Assembly (NCBI GenBank): GCA_022795445.1
Contig: JAAWGR010000024.1
Span: forward strand, 1-36,650
Reading direction: 5' to 3'
Source of the DNA: Oscillibacter sp.
GTDB lineage: Bacteria; Bacillota; Clostridia; Oscillospirales; Oscillospiraceae
DNA length: 36,650 nt
The notes beneath the pieces were generated by a model. That model was not told where the DNA came from. It made no database searches and was given only the letters and a program-made list of their open reading frames with translations. Shown here piece by piece: positions 15,852 to 24,994 of this stretch (within the stretch, counting starts at the first letter, position 1; each line of letters starts with the position of its first letter). The translations under genes were made by a program, and so were the position numbers.

Positions 15852-18800
15852 TTACAGGCAGAAATATGCCTTTGCTGAGAGAAACAGCTTCAGGTCGTAC
15901 TTGCCGGGGACATTCCGGTACAGTCCCGGGCCGATGCGCTCCGCATGGCCCATCTTGCCAAAGATACGCCCATCTGGAGAGGTAATCCCCTCCACTGCCC
16001 AGGCGGAACCATTGGGGTTCCAATCTGTGTCCATGGACGGTACGCCGGAAAGGTCGGCGTATTGGGTGGCAATCTGGCCATTTTCTGCCAGCTTTGCCAA
16101 CAGCTCCGGCTTGCACAGGAACCGGCCCTCGCCGTGGGAAATGGGTACAGCGTAGACCTCGCCAGGCTGTGTTTCCGCAAGCCAGGGGGACTTGTTGGAG
16201 ACGATCCGCGTGTGGACAATCTTCGACTGGTGCCGTCCGATGACATTGTAGCTCAGCGTGGGACAATCGCCGTCCATATCGGAGATTTCACCGTAAGGGA
16301 GCAAACCGAGCTTGACCAGCGCTTGGAAGCCGTTGCAGATACCCAGGGCCAAGCCGTCGCGGTTTTTGAGAAGGTCCAGAACGGCGTCGGAGGTTTCCGG
16401 ACCGCGCAGGAAGGCGGTGATAAATTTACCGGAGCCGTCCGGCTCGTCGCCGCCGGAGAAGCCGCCGGGGAGGAACAGGATTTGACTCTGCCGCAGTTTT
16501 TCCGCAAAGCGGGCGGCGGATTCCGCAACATCCGCGGCGGACTGATTGTTGACGACGAAAATCTCTGTCTCCAATCCGGCCCTCTGGGCAGCGCGGGCGC
16601 TGTCATATTCGCAGTTGGTGCCGGGGAAGACAGGGATCAGGACCTTGGGCTTCGCTGTGCCGATCTTTGGGACGGGGCGGGTAAAAGCTGGGCAGGGCAG
16701 AACAGGGGCGTCTCCCTCTGCTGGAACGCGGTTGGGGTACACATCCTCCAAAACGGCCTCATTCAGCGATAACAATTCGTTAATTGGAGCGGAATCATCA
16801 CCGATTGTAATCACTGGCTCCGCCGTGGTTAGTCCGATCTTAACGTATAGGCCGTCGGGATGGCAGTTGCCAATGTCCTCTGCCAGCTCGGCTGCAATGG
16901 CTCCGGGCCGGGGAGTATACCATGCATCGGTGCTCCGGCCCAGTCCTTGGAACCCAATACGGTTACCGAAGGACATGTTCATGACGGCTTCGGAAAGTCC
17001 GTTCTCCACCGCGTAAGCGGCCCTGACAGTTCCCGCCCGGGCCAGCCGATGAAATTCTGTCCAAACGGCCCCGCGGCTTTCTGTGCTGCCGTCAATGCCG
17101 GTTTCCACAAACAGATACACCGGGTGTCCCGCTTCCTTGAACTCGGGGGTAATCACGTCTCCCGCCCGGATGGGGGCGATGGCGAAGGAAATCAGCGTGG
17201 GCGGTACATCCAGGTCCAGGAAGGAGCCGGACATAGAGTCCTTGCCGCCGATGGCCGCCGCGCCGAAGTCCATCTGGGCCTCCATGGTCCCTAGGAGGGC
17301 GGCAAAGGGCTTGCCCCAGCGCGTGGGCTCGTCCCGGAGCTTTTCAAAGTACTCCTGCAAAGTCAAATAGGCCGTTTTGTAGTCCGCGCCGGAAGCCACC
17401 AGCTTAGACAGTGAAACCGTCACCGCGTCATAAGCTCCTTGGTAGGGGTTCGCGTTCATGGCCTCCGGGTCAAAAGCCCAAGCCATGACGCTGGCCTGTT
17501 CCGTCTCCTGGCCTGGCAGAACCGGGAGGAGAGCCGTCATCGATTGGGCGGGCGTCCTTTGGGTTTTGCCGCCGAAAGGCATTGTCACACTGCCTGCGCC
17601 AATGGTGGAGTCAAACCGCTCCACAAGCCCCCGACGGGAGGCACATTTTAGGCTGGAGGCCATTTCCCGCAGTGTGGAGAAAGGCGGCTTACGGTTAGCA
17701 AAGCGCTCCTTTGCCCCAACATGGACAGAAGCGTGTTTCACCGCGCCATTGGAGTTCAAAAACTCCCGGCTCAGGTCCACGATGGTCTCCCCCTGCCAGC
17801 GCATGACCATGCGGGGGGATTCTGTGACTACGGCGACTCGATACGCCTCCAGGTTTTCCGCCTTCGCGGCGGCGATAAACTTCTCCGCGTCCTCAGGGGC
17901 GACGACGACCGCCATGCGCTCCTGGCTCTCGGAGATGGCAAGTTCGGTGCCGTCCAGGCCGTCGTATTTCTTCCGCACCGCGTCCAGGTCGATGCTGAGG
18001 CCGTCCGCCAACTCGCCGATGGCAACGCTGACACCGCCCGCGCCGAAATCGTTGCAGCGCTTGATCAGCCGTGTGACTGCGCCGTCCCGGAACAGGCGCT
18101 GGATTTTCCGCTCCTCCGGGGCGTTGCCCTTCTGCACCTCGGAAGCCATCGTCTGCAAAGAATTGCGGTCGTGGCTCTTGGAGGAACCCGTCGCGCCGCC
18201 GATACCGTCCCGGCCTGTGCGTCCGCCCAGCAGAATCACCACATCCCCAGGGGCAGGCCGTTCCCGGCGTACATTCTCCGCCAGGGCCGCGCCCACCACC
18301 GCACCGACTTCCAGGTGCTTGGCGATATAGCCGGGGTGGTAGACCTCGGCCACATGGCCTGTGGCAAGGCCGATCTGGTTGCCGTAGGAGGAGTAGCCCG
18401 CCGCCGCCGTCTGGGCCAGCTTCCGCTGGGGCAGCTTGCCGGGAAGGGTGTCCGCCATAGGGGCCCGGGGGTCGCCGCAGCCGGTGACGCGCATAGCTTG
18501 GTGTACATAGGCCCGGCCCGACAGGGGGTCGCGGATGCAGCCGCCGATACAGGTAGCGGCGCCGCCGAAGGGTTCGATCTCTGTAGGATGATTATGGGTC
18601 TCGTTTTTAAACATCAGGAGCCAATCTTGGGTTTTGCCGTCCACCACGGCGGGGACGTGGATGGAGCAGGCGTTGATCTCCTCGCTCTCGTCCAGCTCAG
18701 GGAGAAGTCCACGCTTTTTCAGGGCTTTTGTGGCAATGGTTGCAATATCCATGAGGGTTTCAGGACGGTCTTTCGCCTGATCGCCGTAGACCTCGCTCCG

Positions 18801-19565
18801 CAGCTTCAGGTAATGGTAATAGGCTTGTTTAACAGCAGGGTCTTCGAACTCTCCGCCGTCGATGTGGGTGGAAAATGTGGTATGGCGGCAGTGATCCGAC
18901 CAATAGGTGTCCACAACCCGGACCTCTGTGAGGGTTGGGTCACGATGTTCGCTGGTCTTGAAATAATCCTGCAAAAATTTGAGGTCGTCCAAATCCATAG
19001 CAAGTCCCAGTTTGTCTAGCAGGGCCTTCAAACCTTCCCTGTCCATGCCGCAGAAGCCGTCCAGCACTTCTACCGCATGGGGCACAGCATGGGTATGGAC
19101 AAGCGTTTCCGGCTTTTCCAGGGCGGCCTCCCGGCTCTCTACGGGGTTAATGACATAGCCCTTGATCTTTTCTAAATCCGTGGCAGAGAGTTTGCCCTCC
19201 AACAGGTACACTTTGGTGTAGGAAATCAAGGGCCGGTCGACCCCCGCCATGAGCTGGATGCACTGGGCGGCAGAGTCTGCCCGCTGGTCAAACTGTCCCG
19301 GCAGAGCCTCCACCGCCAAAACGCTGTAGGGGCCCTCCGGCATAGGGCAGACGTCTTCGTAGAGCAAATCCACCTGGGGTTCGGAGAACACAATCGTTTT
19401 CGCCTGTTGGAAAACGCTGTCCTCAATGTTTTCCACATCATAGCGGTTCACAAGGCGCAGCCCCGTCAAGGCGGTCACACCCAGGATGGTGCGCAGCTCA
19501 TTCAGAAGTCCCTGGGCCTCCAGCCGCAGGGCAGGCTGTTTTTCTACATAGATACGTCTGACCAT
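15852..19565 (-). CDS. purL: Phosphoribosylformylglycinamidine synthase, single-chain clostridial type
   Basis: The enzyme converts FGAR, ATP and glutamine to FGAM in step 4 of IMP synthesis. At 1237 residues it joins the N-terminal PurS-like segment, the two AIRS-like synthetase halves and a C-terminal class I glutaminase that other Firmicutes encode as purS, purL and purQ. Synthetase signatures include DHCRHTTFSTHIDGG, FKNETHNHPTEIEPFGGA and GAGGVSVAIGELADG. The glutaminase has FPGTNCEYDSARAA, nucleophile Cys1077 in LGICNGFQ and SHGEGRF. It begins 2 bases after the purD stop codon, so translation is coupled. It is shorter than the enterobacterial single chain (about 1295 residues), matching the clostridial subfamily. 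Confidence 0.97.
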   Translation of the reverse strand: MVRRIYVEKQPALRLEAQGLLNELRTILGVTALTGLRLVNRYDVENIEDSVFQQAKTIVFSEPQVDLLYEDVCPMPEGPYSVLAVEALPGQFDQRADSAAQCIQLMAGVDRPLISYTKVYLLEGKLSATDLEKIKGYVINPVESREAALEKPETLVHTHAVPHAVEVLDGFCGMDREGLKALLDKLGLAMDLDDLKFLQDYFKTSEHRDPTLTEVRVVDTYWSDHCRHTTFSTHIDGGEFEDPAVKQAYYHYLKLRSEVYGDQAKDRPETLMDIATIATKALKKRGLLPELDESEEINACSIHVPAVVDGKTQDWLLMFKNETHNHPTEIEPFGGAATCIGGCIRDPLSGRAYVHQAMRVTGCGDPRAPMADTLPGKLPQRKLAQTAAAGYSSYGNQIGLATGHVAEVYHPGYIAKHLEVGAVVGAALAENVRRERPAPGDVVILLGGRTGRDGIGGATGSSKSHDRNSLQTMASEVQKGNAPEERKIQRLFRDGAVTRLIKRCNDFGAGGVSVAIGELADGLSIDLDAVRKKYDGLDGTELAISESQERMAVVVAPEDAEKFIAAAKAENLEAYRVAVVTESPRMVMRWQGETIVDLSREFLNSNGAVKHASVHVGAKERFANRKPPFSTLREMASSLKCASRRGLVERFDSTIGAGSVTMPFGGKTQRTPAQSMTALLPVLPGQETEQASVMAWAFDPEAMNANPYQGAYDAVTVSLSKLVASGADYKTAYLTLQEYFEKLRDEPTRWGKPFAALLGTMEAQMDFGAAAIGGKDSMSGSFLDLDVPPTLISFAIAPIRAGDVITPEFKEAGHPVYLFVETGIDGSTESRGAVWTEFHRLARAGTVRAAYAVENGLSEAVMNMSFGNRIGFQGLGRSTDAWYTPRPGAIAAELAEDIGNCHPDGLYVKIGLTTAEPVITIGDDSAPINELLSLNEAVLEDVYPNRVPAEGDAPVLPCPAFTRPVPKIGTAKPKVLIPVFPGTNCEYDSARAAQRAGLETEIFVVNNQSAADVAESAARFAEKLRQSQILFLPGGFSGGDEPDGSGKFITAFLRGPETSDAVLDLLKNRDGLALGICNGFQALVKLGLLPYGEISDMDGDCPTLSYNVIGRHQSKIVHTRIVSNKSPWLAETQPGEVYAVPISHGEGRFLCKPELLAKLAENGQIATQYADLSGVPSMDTDWNPNGSAWAVEGITSPDGRIFGKMGHAERIGPGLYRNVPGKYDLKLFLSAKAYFCL

Positions 19566-19567
19566 GT

Positions 19568-20845
19568 TTATCCCTCCATAGCGGACAGCGCCCGTTTCCC
19601 GATGTCATGGCGCAGGTACTTGCCGTCAAAATCGATGCGTTCTGCAGCGGCATATGCGTCGGATAAGGCCGCTCGCAGGGTCTTGCCTGTGGCGGTGACA
19701 CCCAGGACGCGTCCGCCGTTCGTTACCAGTTTGCTATCGGAGAGTTGGTCTCCGGCGTGGTAAACGGTAACGTTTTCCGGCAAGTTGCCGGGGATGGTGA
19801 TTTCTTTCCCTTTCTCGTAGCTGCCGGGATATCCGGCAGAAGCCAGGATGACGCAGGCGGCGGAGCCGTCGTGCCACTCTACGTCCAAATCTGCCAGCGT
19901 CTCATTTTCAACGGCCTGCATGACCGTCAGCAGATCGGTTTTCAACAGCGGCAAGACCACCTGTGTTTCTGGGTCGCCGAAGCGGCAGTTGTACTCGATC
20001 ACCTTCGGGCCGTCGGGGGTGAGCATGAGGCCGAAGTACAGACAGCCTTTAAACGGGCAGCCCTCTGCCCGCATAGCGGCGAGGGTCGGAAGGAAGATGG
20101 TTTCCATACAGGTTTTCGCGTCGCTGGGCGTATAGCAAGGGTTCGGGGCAATCGTGCCCATGCCGCCGGTGTTAAGGCCGGTATCGCCGTCTCCGGCGCG
20201 TTTGTGGTCCATAGAGGACGCCATGGGAACGATGGCCGTACCGTCCGTGAACGCCAGGACGCTGACCTCTGGGCCAGTGAGGAACTCTTCAATAACAATC
20301 TCGTTCCCGGAATCGCCGAAGGTTTTCTCTTCCATAATCGATTTAACAGCGGCCTCCGCCTCTTCCATATCCTGGGGGATCAGCACACCCTTGCCCAAGG
20401 CAAGGCCGTCGGCCTTGACGACAATGGGGAATGACGCGCCGCGCAGGTACTCCAGCGCTGCCTTGGGGTCACGGAAGACCTCATAGCGGGCAGTGGGAAT
20501 GCCATACTTCTTCATAAGGTTCTTAGCGAACACCTTGCTGGCCTCAATGCGGGCCGCTTTCGCGTCCGGGCCAAAGCAGGGGATACCAGCCTCATGGAGC
20601 CGGTCGACGCAGCCTAGGGCAAGAGGATCATCTGGCGCGACGACGGCGAAATCGATGGCATGGGACTTGGCGAAGTCCACAATCTTCCCGATATCTTTTG
20701 CGCCGATTTCCGGTACGCACACTGCGTCGGCGGCGATGCCGCCATTGCCGGGGAGCGCGTAAATGGTTTCAACCTGGGGATTTTCCTTCAGCTTTTTGAT
20801 AATCGCATGTTCACGGCCGCCGCCGCCGACTACGAGCAGGTTCAT
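19568..20845 (-). CDS. purD: Phosphoribosylamine-glycine ligase (GAR synthetase)
   Basis: The 425-residue ATP-grasp enzyme joins glycine to phosphoribosylamine in step 2 of IMP synthesis. The N-terminal MNLLVVGGGGREHAI and the purine-ligase glycine-rich loop are typical, as are FGPDAKAARIEASKVFAK, PIVVKADGLALGKGV and the metal/ATP region VIEYNCRFGDPETQVVLP. The length is standard. A GGAGGA ribosome site precedes the ATG. It lies 12 bases after purH and 2 bases before purL in the same direction. No fusion to purM or purN is present, unlike the eukaryotic enzyme. Confidence 0.97.
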   Translation of the reverse strand: MNLLVVGGGGREHAIIKKLKENPQVETIYALPGNGGIAADAVCVPEIGAKDIGKIVDFAKSHAIDFAVVAPDDPLALGCVDRLHEAGIPCFGPDAKAARIEASKVFAKNLMKKYGIPTARYEVFRDPKAALEYLRGASFPIVVKADGLALGKGVLIPQDMEEAEAAVKSIMEEKTFGDSGNEIVIEEFLTGPEVSVLAFTDGTAIVPMASSMDHKRAGDGDTGLNTGGMGTIAPNPCYTPSDAKTCMETIFLPTLAAMRAEGCPFKGCLYFGLMLTPDGPKVIEYNCRFGDPETQVVLPLLKTDLLTVMQAVENETLADLDVEWHDGSAACVILASAGYPGSYEKGKEITIPGNLPENVTVYHAGDQLSDSKLVTNGGRVLGVTATGKTLRAALSDAYAAAERIDFDGKYLRHDIGKRALSAMEG

Positions 20846-20857
20846 AAGAAATCCTCC

Positions 20858-22039
20858 TTAATGATGGAACAGCCGCATGCCGGTAAAGCACATAGTCATG
20901 TTGTACTTGTCAGCAGTGGCAATTACATGGTCGTCGCGGATGGAGCCGCCGGGCTGGACGATATACTGTACGCCGCTGCGCCGCGCCCGCTCTACGTTGT
21001 CACCAAAGGGGAAGAAAGCGTCAGAGCCGCAGGTGACGCCGGTGAGCTGTGAAAGCCACTCCTGCTTTTCTGCGGCTGTCAGGGGCTGTGGACATTCCTG
21101 GAAGGTGTTCTGCCATGTGCCGTCAGCCAGCAGCCACTGGCTTTCTTCATCGGAAAGGTAACAGTCGATGGCATTGTCCCGGTCGGGGCGGCGGATCCCG
21201 TCTACAAAAGGCAGCGCCAAAACTTTTGGATGCTGCCGCAGACGCCAGCTGTCGGCCTTGGTGCCTGCCAAGCGGGTACAGTGGATACGGCTCTGCTGTC
21301 CTGCACCCACACCGATAGCCTGTCCATCTTTTACATAACAGACCGAATTCGACTGTGTGTACTTCAGCGTAATCAGGGCAACGGTCATATCGATCTTCGC
21401 CTGTTCTGGAAGTTCCTTATTCTGGGTCACGATATTCCCCAAAAGTGTCTCGTCGATCTTATATGCATTCCGACCTTGTTGAAAGGTTACGCCGAAAACG
21501 TCCTTATACTCCACCGTGTCCGGCACATAATCCGGATCGATCTGCACAATGTTATAATTACCCTTCTTTTTGGTTTTCAAAATTTCCAGCGCCTCTGGGG
21601 TATAGCCAGGGGCAATGATACCGTCGGACACTTCCGCCTTGAGATACTCAGCCGCAGCCGCGTCGCAGGTATCGGAGAGGGCCGCCCAATCGCCGTAAGA
21701 ACACAGGCGGTCGGCCCCACGGGCGCGGATATAGGCACAGGCGATGGGAGAAAGTTCTGCACCTGGTTCCACGAAGTAAATCTGCCGGTCCGTATTGCTC
21801 AGCGGCAGGCCCACGGCGGCTCCGGCAGGAGAAACATGCTTAAAGCTGGCGGCAGAGGGCAAACCGGTGGCCTCCTTCAATTCCCGCACCAGCTGCCAGG
21901 AGTTGAACGCGTCCAGGAAATTGATATAGCCCGGTTTGCCGTTCAGGACAGTGATGGGCAGTGCGCCGCCGTTCCGCATAAAAATGCGGGAAGGTTTTTG
22001 GTTGGGGTTGCAGCCATATTTCAGTTCCAGTTCGGTCAT
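20858..22039 (-). CDS. purH: AICAR formyltransferase without IMP cyclohydrolase domain
   Basis: The 393-residue protein transfers a formyl group from 10-formyl-THF to AICAR, step 9 of IMP synthesis. It carries only the AICARFT part: LKYGCNPNQKPSRIF at the N-terminus, AASFKHVSPAGAAVG (the Lys-His region of the active site) and DAFFPFGDNVERARRSGV near the end. The MGS-like IMP cyclohydrolase domain that makes up the first 200 residues of ordinary PurH is absent. This stand-alone form is known in Clostridia, where a separate cyclohydrolase normally completes the pathway. The start at 22039 is chosen because GGAG lies 9 bases upstream; the frame stays open upstream to 22066. No cyclohydrolase gene was found in the window. 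Confidence 0.94.
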   Translation of the reverse strand: MTELELKYGCNPNQKPSRIFMRNGGALPITVLNGKPGYINFLDAFNSWQLVRELKEATGLPSAASFKHVSPAGAAVGLPLSNTDRQIYFVEPGAELSPIACAYIRARGADRLCSYGDWAALSDTCDAAAAEYLKAEVSDGIIAPGYTPEALEILKTKKKGNYNIVQIDPDYVPDTVEYKDVFGVTFQQGRNAYKIDETLLGNIVTQNKELPEQAKIDMTVALITLKYTQSNSVCYVKDGQAIGVGAGQQSRIHCTRLAGTKADSWRLRQHPKVLALPFVDGIRRPDRDNAIDCYLSDEESQWLLADGTWQNTFQECPQPLTAAEKQEWLSQLTGVTCGSDAFFPFGDNVERARRSGVQYIVQPGGSIRDDHVIATADKYNMTMCFTGMRLFHH

Positions 22040-22066
22040 GTGTCCACGCTCCTTCTTATTTGTCAC

Positions 22067-23260
22067 TCATTCGTCTACAGTATCCTCATTTACAAAATCG
22101 TATTCCCGCTCCATCAGCAATTCCAGGTATTCGTCAAAGCTGTCCGCAATGACCGCCAGCTTGTCAGGGTCGTGGAGATAGCAGATGACCTGCCCAGCTT
22201 TGCCTGTTCCAGAGGGAGAGAAATCGAGAAACAATTGGGAGCTTCCGCCGTTGTTCATACAATCGGAAAAGTGCAGCCAGCGCAGCCCCTCCAAATCGTC
22301 CGTAATCCGCCCGTCTACGGGAATATCGTCGTATTCCCGGCAGATCAAGTAATCGCCCCAATCCCGGAAATCATTTCTGGTCTTTATCATCTGCTTTGCG
22401 GATAAGAGGTAGTAAGGATACTCCTCCAGGTCGGAGCCTAAGAAGTACAGGCAGACTTTCTCACCCTTCTGATACTCCCGGTAATATGTTCCATCGGCAA
22501 ATTGCAGCAGCTCCTCCAGGCTGGCGGGGAGTTCCGGGTAAAGTTCCCGGAGCTTGGCAAGGTCTTTTGTGCTGACGCCGTGGGCCACCTTTTCAAATGC
22601 ATCCCAGACTTCGTCGCCGCCACAGTCGACGTAAGCCTCCCGCAGGCCGTCAATGTACCGTTGCGCCAGTTTCCGGCTTTCTAACGCAAACCAGCCGGAG
22701 AAAATGTCCTCCAAAAACGCTTGAAAGGAATCTGCAACCGGCTCCATAATCGGTTGAAGGGTTTCCCGTTCCACATCCTCGTCAAAGTCGAACAGGACCT
22801 CATGGTCGATCTGCATAACGGGGCACTGGTCCTCGTCCGGCATATTCGCAAGGTCAATGCAGCGGATGAAATAGCCCTCTACATCCCAGGCAAAGGGCAG
22901 GTATCCTGCCCGGACCAAGGTAGGGTTCCAAGCGTTCTGGATAGCGTCAAGGGGGGCATCGAAAGGCTGACTCCACAAACCGGTATCGCCAAAATAATGG
23001 CAGTACGTGGAGAGGGCCGTCCGCAGAAGGCTTGGAAACGCACAGCCAGTTTTTTGTTCCAGCGCGTCCAATGCCTCCGCCGTGACGGGGGAGGGAACCA
23101 GCTTCCATTTGCACCAGCCCTCTGCGTCCTCCGGCCCTGCCTGCATTTCTTCCGGTACGTCGCACATTTTGAGGAGAATGGAGTCGCCTTGTTCCATTTC
23201 CTGGTAGAGCTTTTCAAGGCCGTTTTTAAGAAAAGCGGTCTGTTCTGCTTGGTTCATCAT
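22067..23260 (-). CDS. Tandem SUKH (SMI1/KNR4) domain protein inside the purine operon
   Basis: This 397-residue acidic, cysteine-containing soluble protein has two SUKH-like units. Unit 1 (about residues 55-195) includes LDALEQKTGCAFPSLLRTAL. Unit 2 (about 230-390) has the family pattern more clearly: LRELYPELPASLEELLQFADG, YPYYLLSAKQM, FLDFSPSGTGKAGQVICYLH and a final ADSFDEYLELL. SUKH proteins are protein-binding modules, often immunity proteins against contact-dependent toxins, and some have housekeeping roles. No toxin gene is nearby. The ATG (23260) overlaps the purN stop codon as ATGA, with AGGAG 8 bases upstream, and purH begins 27 bases after its stop. It is therefore surely co-translated with purine genes. 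A pathway-associated binding or regulatory role is inferred; no enzymatic motif is seen. Confidence 0.85.
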   Translation of the reverse strand: MMNQAEQTAFLKNGLEKLYQEMEQGDSILLKMCDVPEEMQAGPEDAEGWCKWKLVPSPVTAEALDALEQKTGCAFPSLLRTALSTYCHYFGDTGLWSQPFDAPLDAIQNAWNPTLVRAGYLPFAWDVEGYFIRCIDLANMPDEDQCPVMQIDHEVLFDFDEDVERETLQPIMEPVADSFQAFLEDIFSGWFALESRKLAQRYIDGLREAYVDCGGDEVWDAFEKVAHGVSTKDLAKLRELYPELPASLEELLQFADGTYYREYQKGEKVCLYFLGSDLEEYPYYLLSAKQMIKTRNDFRDWGDYLICREYDDIPVDGRITDDLEGLRWLHFSDCMNNGGSSQLFLDFSPSGTGKAGQVICYLHDPDKLAVIADSFDEYLELLMEREYDFVNEDTVDE

Positions 23261-23886
23261 ACGTTCTTCTCCTGTCCCTCCTCCACGATTTGTGCCGCGA
23301 CCAGCTCCGCCGCCTGAGGCAGAAGAACCCATTCCGCCCGCTCCATCACGCGGCGCTGTAAGACTTCCGGTGTGTCGTCCGGTTGAACTTCTACCGCTTT
23401 TTGCAGCAGAATCCGTCCGCCGTCGGGGATTTCGTTCACCAGATGCACCGTAGCGCCTGTGAGCTTCACCCCCCGCTCCAGCGCGGCTTCGTGAACCTTC
23501 AAACCATAATATCCCTTGCCGCAGAATGCGGGAATCAGGGAAGGGTGGATGTTAACAATCCGGTCGGGCCAGCGTTTGACGAACTCCTCAGACAAAATCG
23601 ACAGGAATCCAGCCAGGATGATCATATCGATCCGGTATTCCTCCAGCTTTTCCGTCAGGCCAGCTTCAAAAACCTCCTGGGCCGCGCCTTTCCGCGGGAC
23701 AGCAAAACCAAGGATGTTATGGTTTTTCGCCCGTTCCAAGGCGTAAGCTCCCGCCGCACTGGACAGCACAAGGACGATCTCCCCATGGGGGATTTGCCCC
23801 GTCTCCTGGGCCTTCAGGAGCGCCTCCAAATTGGTTCCGCCGCCGGAGACGAAAACGGCAATCCGCGCCTTGTTCATTCCAGGCAT
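23257..23886 (-). CDS. purN: Phosphoribosylglycinamide formyltransferase (GART)
   Basis: The 209-residue enzyme formylates GAR using 10-formyl-THF, step 3 of IMP synthesis. The N-terminal [16 protein letters not shown] binds the phosphate of GAR. The catalytic region is [17 protein letters not shown] (Asn and His) with the downstream Asp in [11 protein letters not shown]. The length is typical. The start at 23886 has AGAGGG 9 bases upstream. A second in-frame ATG at 23877 overlaps the purM stop codon (ATGA) and is equally possible. Either way purM and purN overlap, and purN overlaps the SUKH gene by 4 bases. Confidence 0.95.
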   Translation of the reverse strand: MPGMNKARIAVFVSGGGTNLEALLKAQETGQIPHGEIVLVLSSAAGAYALERAKNHNILGFAVPRKGAAQEVFEAGLTEKLEEYRIDMIILAGFLSILSEEFVKRWPDRIVNIHPSLIPAFCGKGYYGLKVHEAALERGVKLTGATVHLVNEIPDGGRILLQKAVEVQPDDTPEVLQRRVMERAEWVLLPQAAELVAAQIVEEGQEKNV

Positions 23887-24923
23887 AGGCGTACGCCCTC
23901 TCCGCCCTCAACGACAGAGCCGACACGGTAAGCGTTTTCACCCGCCGCCGCCAGAATGCTGAGCGCGGTTTTCACCTGCTCCTCTGGTACAACCAGCACC
24001 ATACCAAGCCCCATATTAAAAGTATTGAACATGTCGTGGTCGGAGATGCCGCCGCGATTTTGAATGAGGTCGAAGATCGGGAGGCGTGGGAACGCTCCAA
24101 CGTTGACATTCGCTGAAAGACCGTCCGGGAGCATACGGGGAATGTTTTCATAGAAGCCGCCGCCAGTGACATGGCTGGCTCCATGCAGACCAACGCCGCC
24201 TTCCAGCAGGGCTAAGACGGCTTTCACATAGATTTTCGTAGGCGCAAGAAGCACCTCGCCCAGGCTCTTGCCTGCCAGCTCGTCCATCGGGGCCGTCAAA
24301 CTGGCATGTTCAATATCGAGGGCTTTCCGTACCAGCGAAAAGCCGTTGGAGTGGACGCCGGAAGAAACCAAGCCAATCAGGGCGTCACCCACAGCGGCTT
24401 TGCTGCCATCAATAATCTTCGTCCGGTCCACCACGCCCACGGCAAATCCGGCCAGGTCATAATCATCGGGAGCCATCACGCCAGGATGCTCGGCGGTTTC
24501 ACCGCCAATCAGGGCGCAGCCTGCCTGGACGCAGCCCTCAGCCACACCGGAGACGATATTGGCAACCTTTTGCGCCTCATTCTTTCCAATCGCAATATAA
24601 TCCAGGAAAAACAGCGGCTTTGCGCCGCAGCAAATGATGTCGTTCACGCACATAGCAACACAGTCGATGCCGATGGTGTCATGCTTCCCCAACAGCTGGG
24701 CGATCCGCAGCTTGGTGCCCACACCGTCGGTGCCGGAGACAAAAACCGGTTCTCTCATGCCGGAGAGGTCCGGAGCGAACAGCCCGCCGAAGCCGCCAAT
24801 GCCGGAAACAACACCGGGAATCTTTGTGCGTTCCACGAAAGGCTTCATCAGCCGAACACCCTCATAACCGGCCTCAATGTCCACGCCCGCGGCGGCGTAA
24901 GCCTCTGAATGGGAGTTTTTCAT
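23874..24923 (-). CDS. purM: Phosphoribosylformylglycinamidine cyclo-ligase (AIR synthetase)
   Basis: The 349-residue enzyme closes the imidazole ring, converting FGAM to AIR with ATP, step 5 of IMP synthesis. Family signatures: [23 protein letters not shown] at the N-terminus, [16 protein letters not shown], the Mg/ATP segment [33 protein letters not shown] and [16 protein letters not shown]. The start at 24923 is supported by AGGAGG 6 bases upstream; the open frame extends further upstream without a good site. A GC-rich hairpin (24943-24964) lies just before that ribosome site. The 3' end overlaps purN. Confidence 0.96.
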   Translation of the reverse strand: MKNSHSEAYAAAGVDIEAGYEGVRLMKPFVERTKIPGVVSGIGGFGGLFAPDLSGMREPVFVSGTDGVGTKLRIAQLLGKHDTIGIDCVAMCVNDIICCGAKPLFFLDYIAIGKNEAQKVANIVSGVAEGCVQAGCALIGGETAEHPGVMAPDDYDLAGFAVGVVDRTKIIDGSKAAVGDALIGLVSSGVHSNGFSLVRKALDIEHASLTAPMDELAGKSLGEVLLAPTKIYVKAVLALLEGGVGLHGASHVTGGGFYENIPRMLPDGLSANVNVGAFPRLPIFDLIQNRGGISDHDMFNTFNMGLGMVLVVPEEQVKTALSILAAAGENAYRVGSVVEGGEGVRLCLE

Positions 24924-24942
24924 AAAAGACCTCCTAATATAG

Positions 24943-24964
24943 GGGCCGCCGCCCCCGGCGGCCC
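24943..24964 (-). other. GC-rich hairpin between purF and purM
   Basis: A perfect 8-bp stem GGGCCGCC/GGCGGCCC (24943-24950 and 24957-24964) with a 6-base loop lies in the 71-base purF-purM gap, a few bases before the purM ribosome site. No T-run follows. It is more likely an mRNA processing, stability or translation element than a terminator. A similar hairpin precedes purE. Confidence 0.55.
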
Positions 24965-24994
24965 GGTTTCCTGGTATGGAGGGACAGGTGTATT

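Noticed and set aside
22067..23260. SUKH gene as a toxin-immunity pair
   Set aside because: No toxin, secretion or polymorphic-toxin gene lies nearby. The operon overlap favours a housekeeping context.
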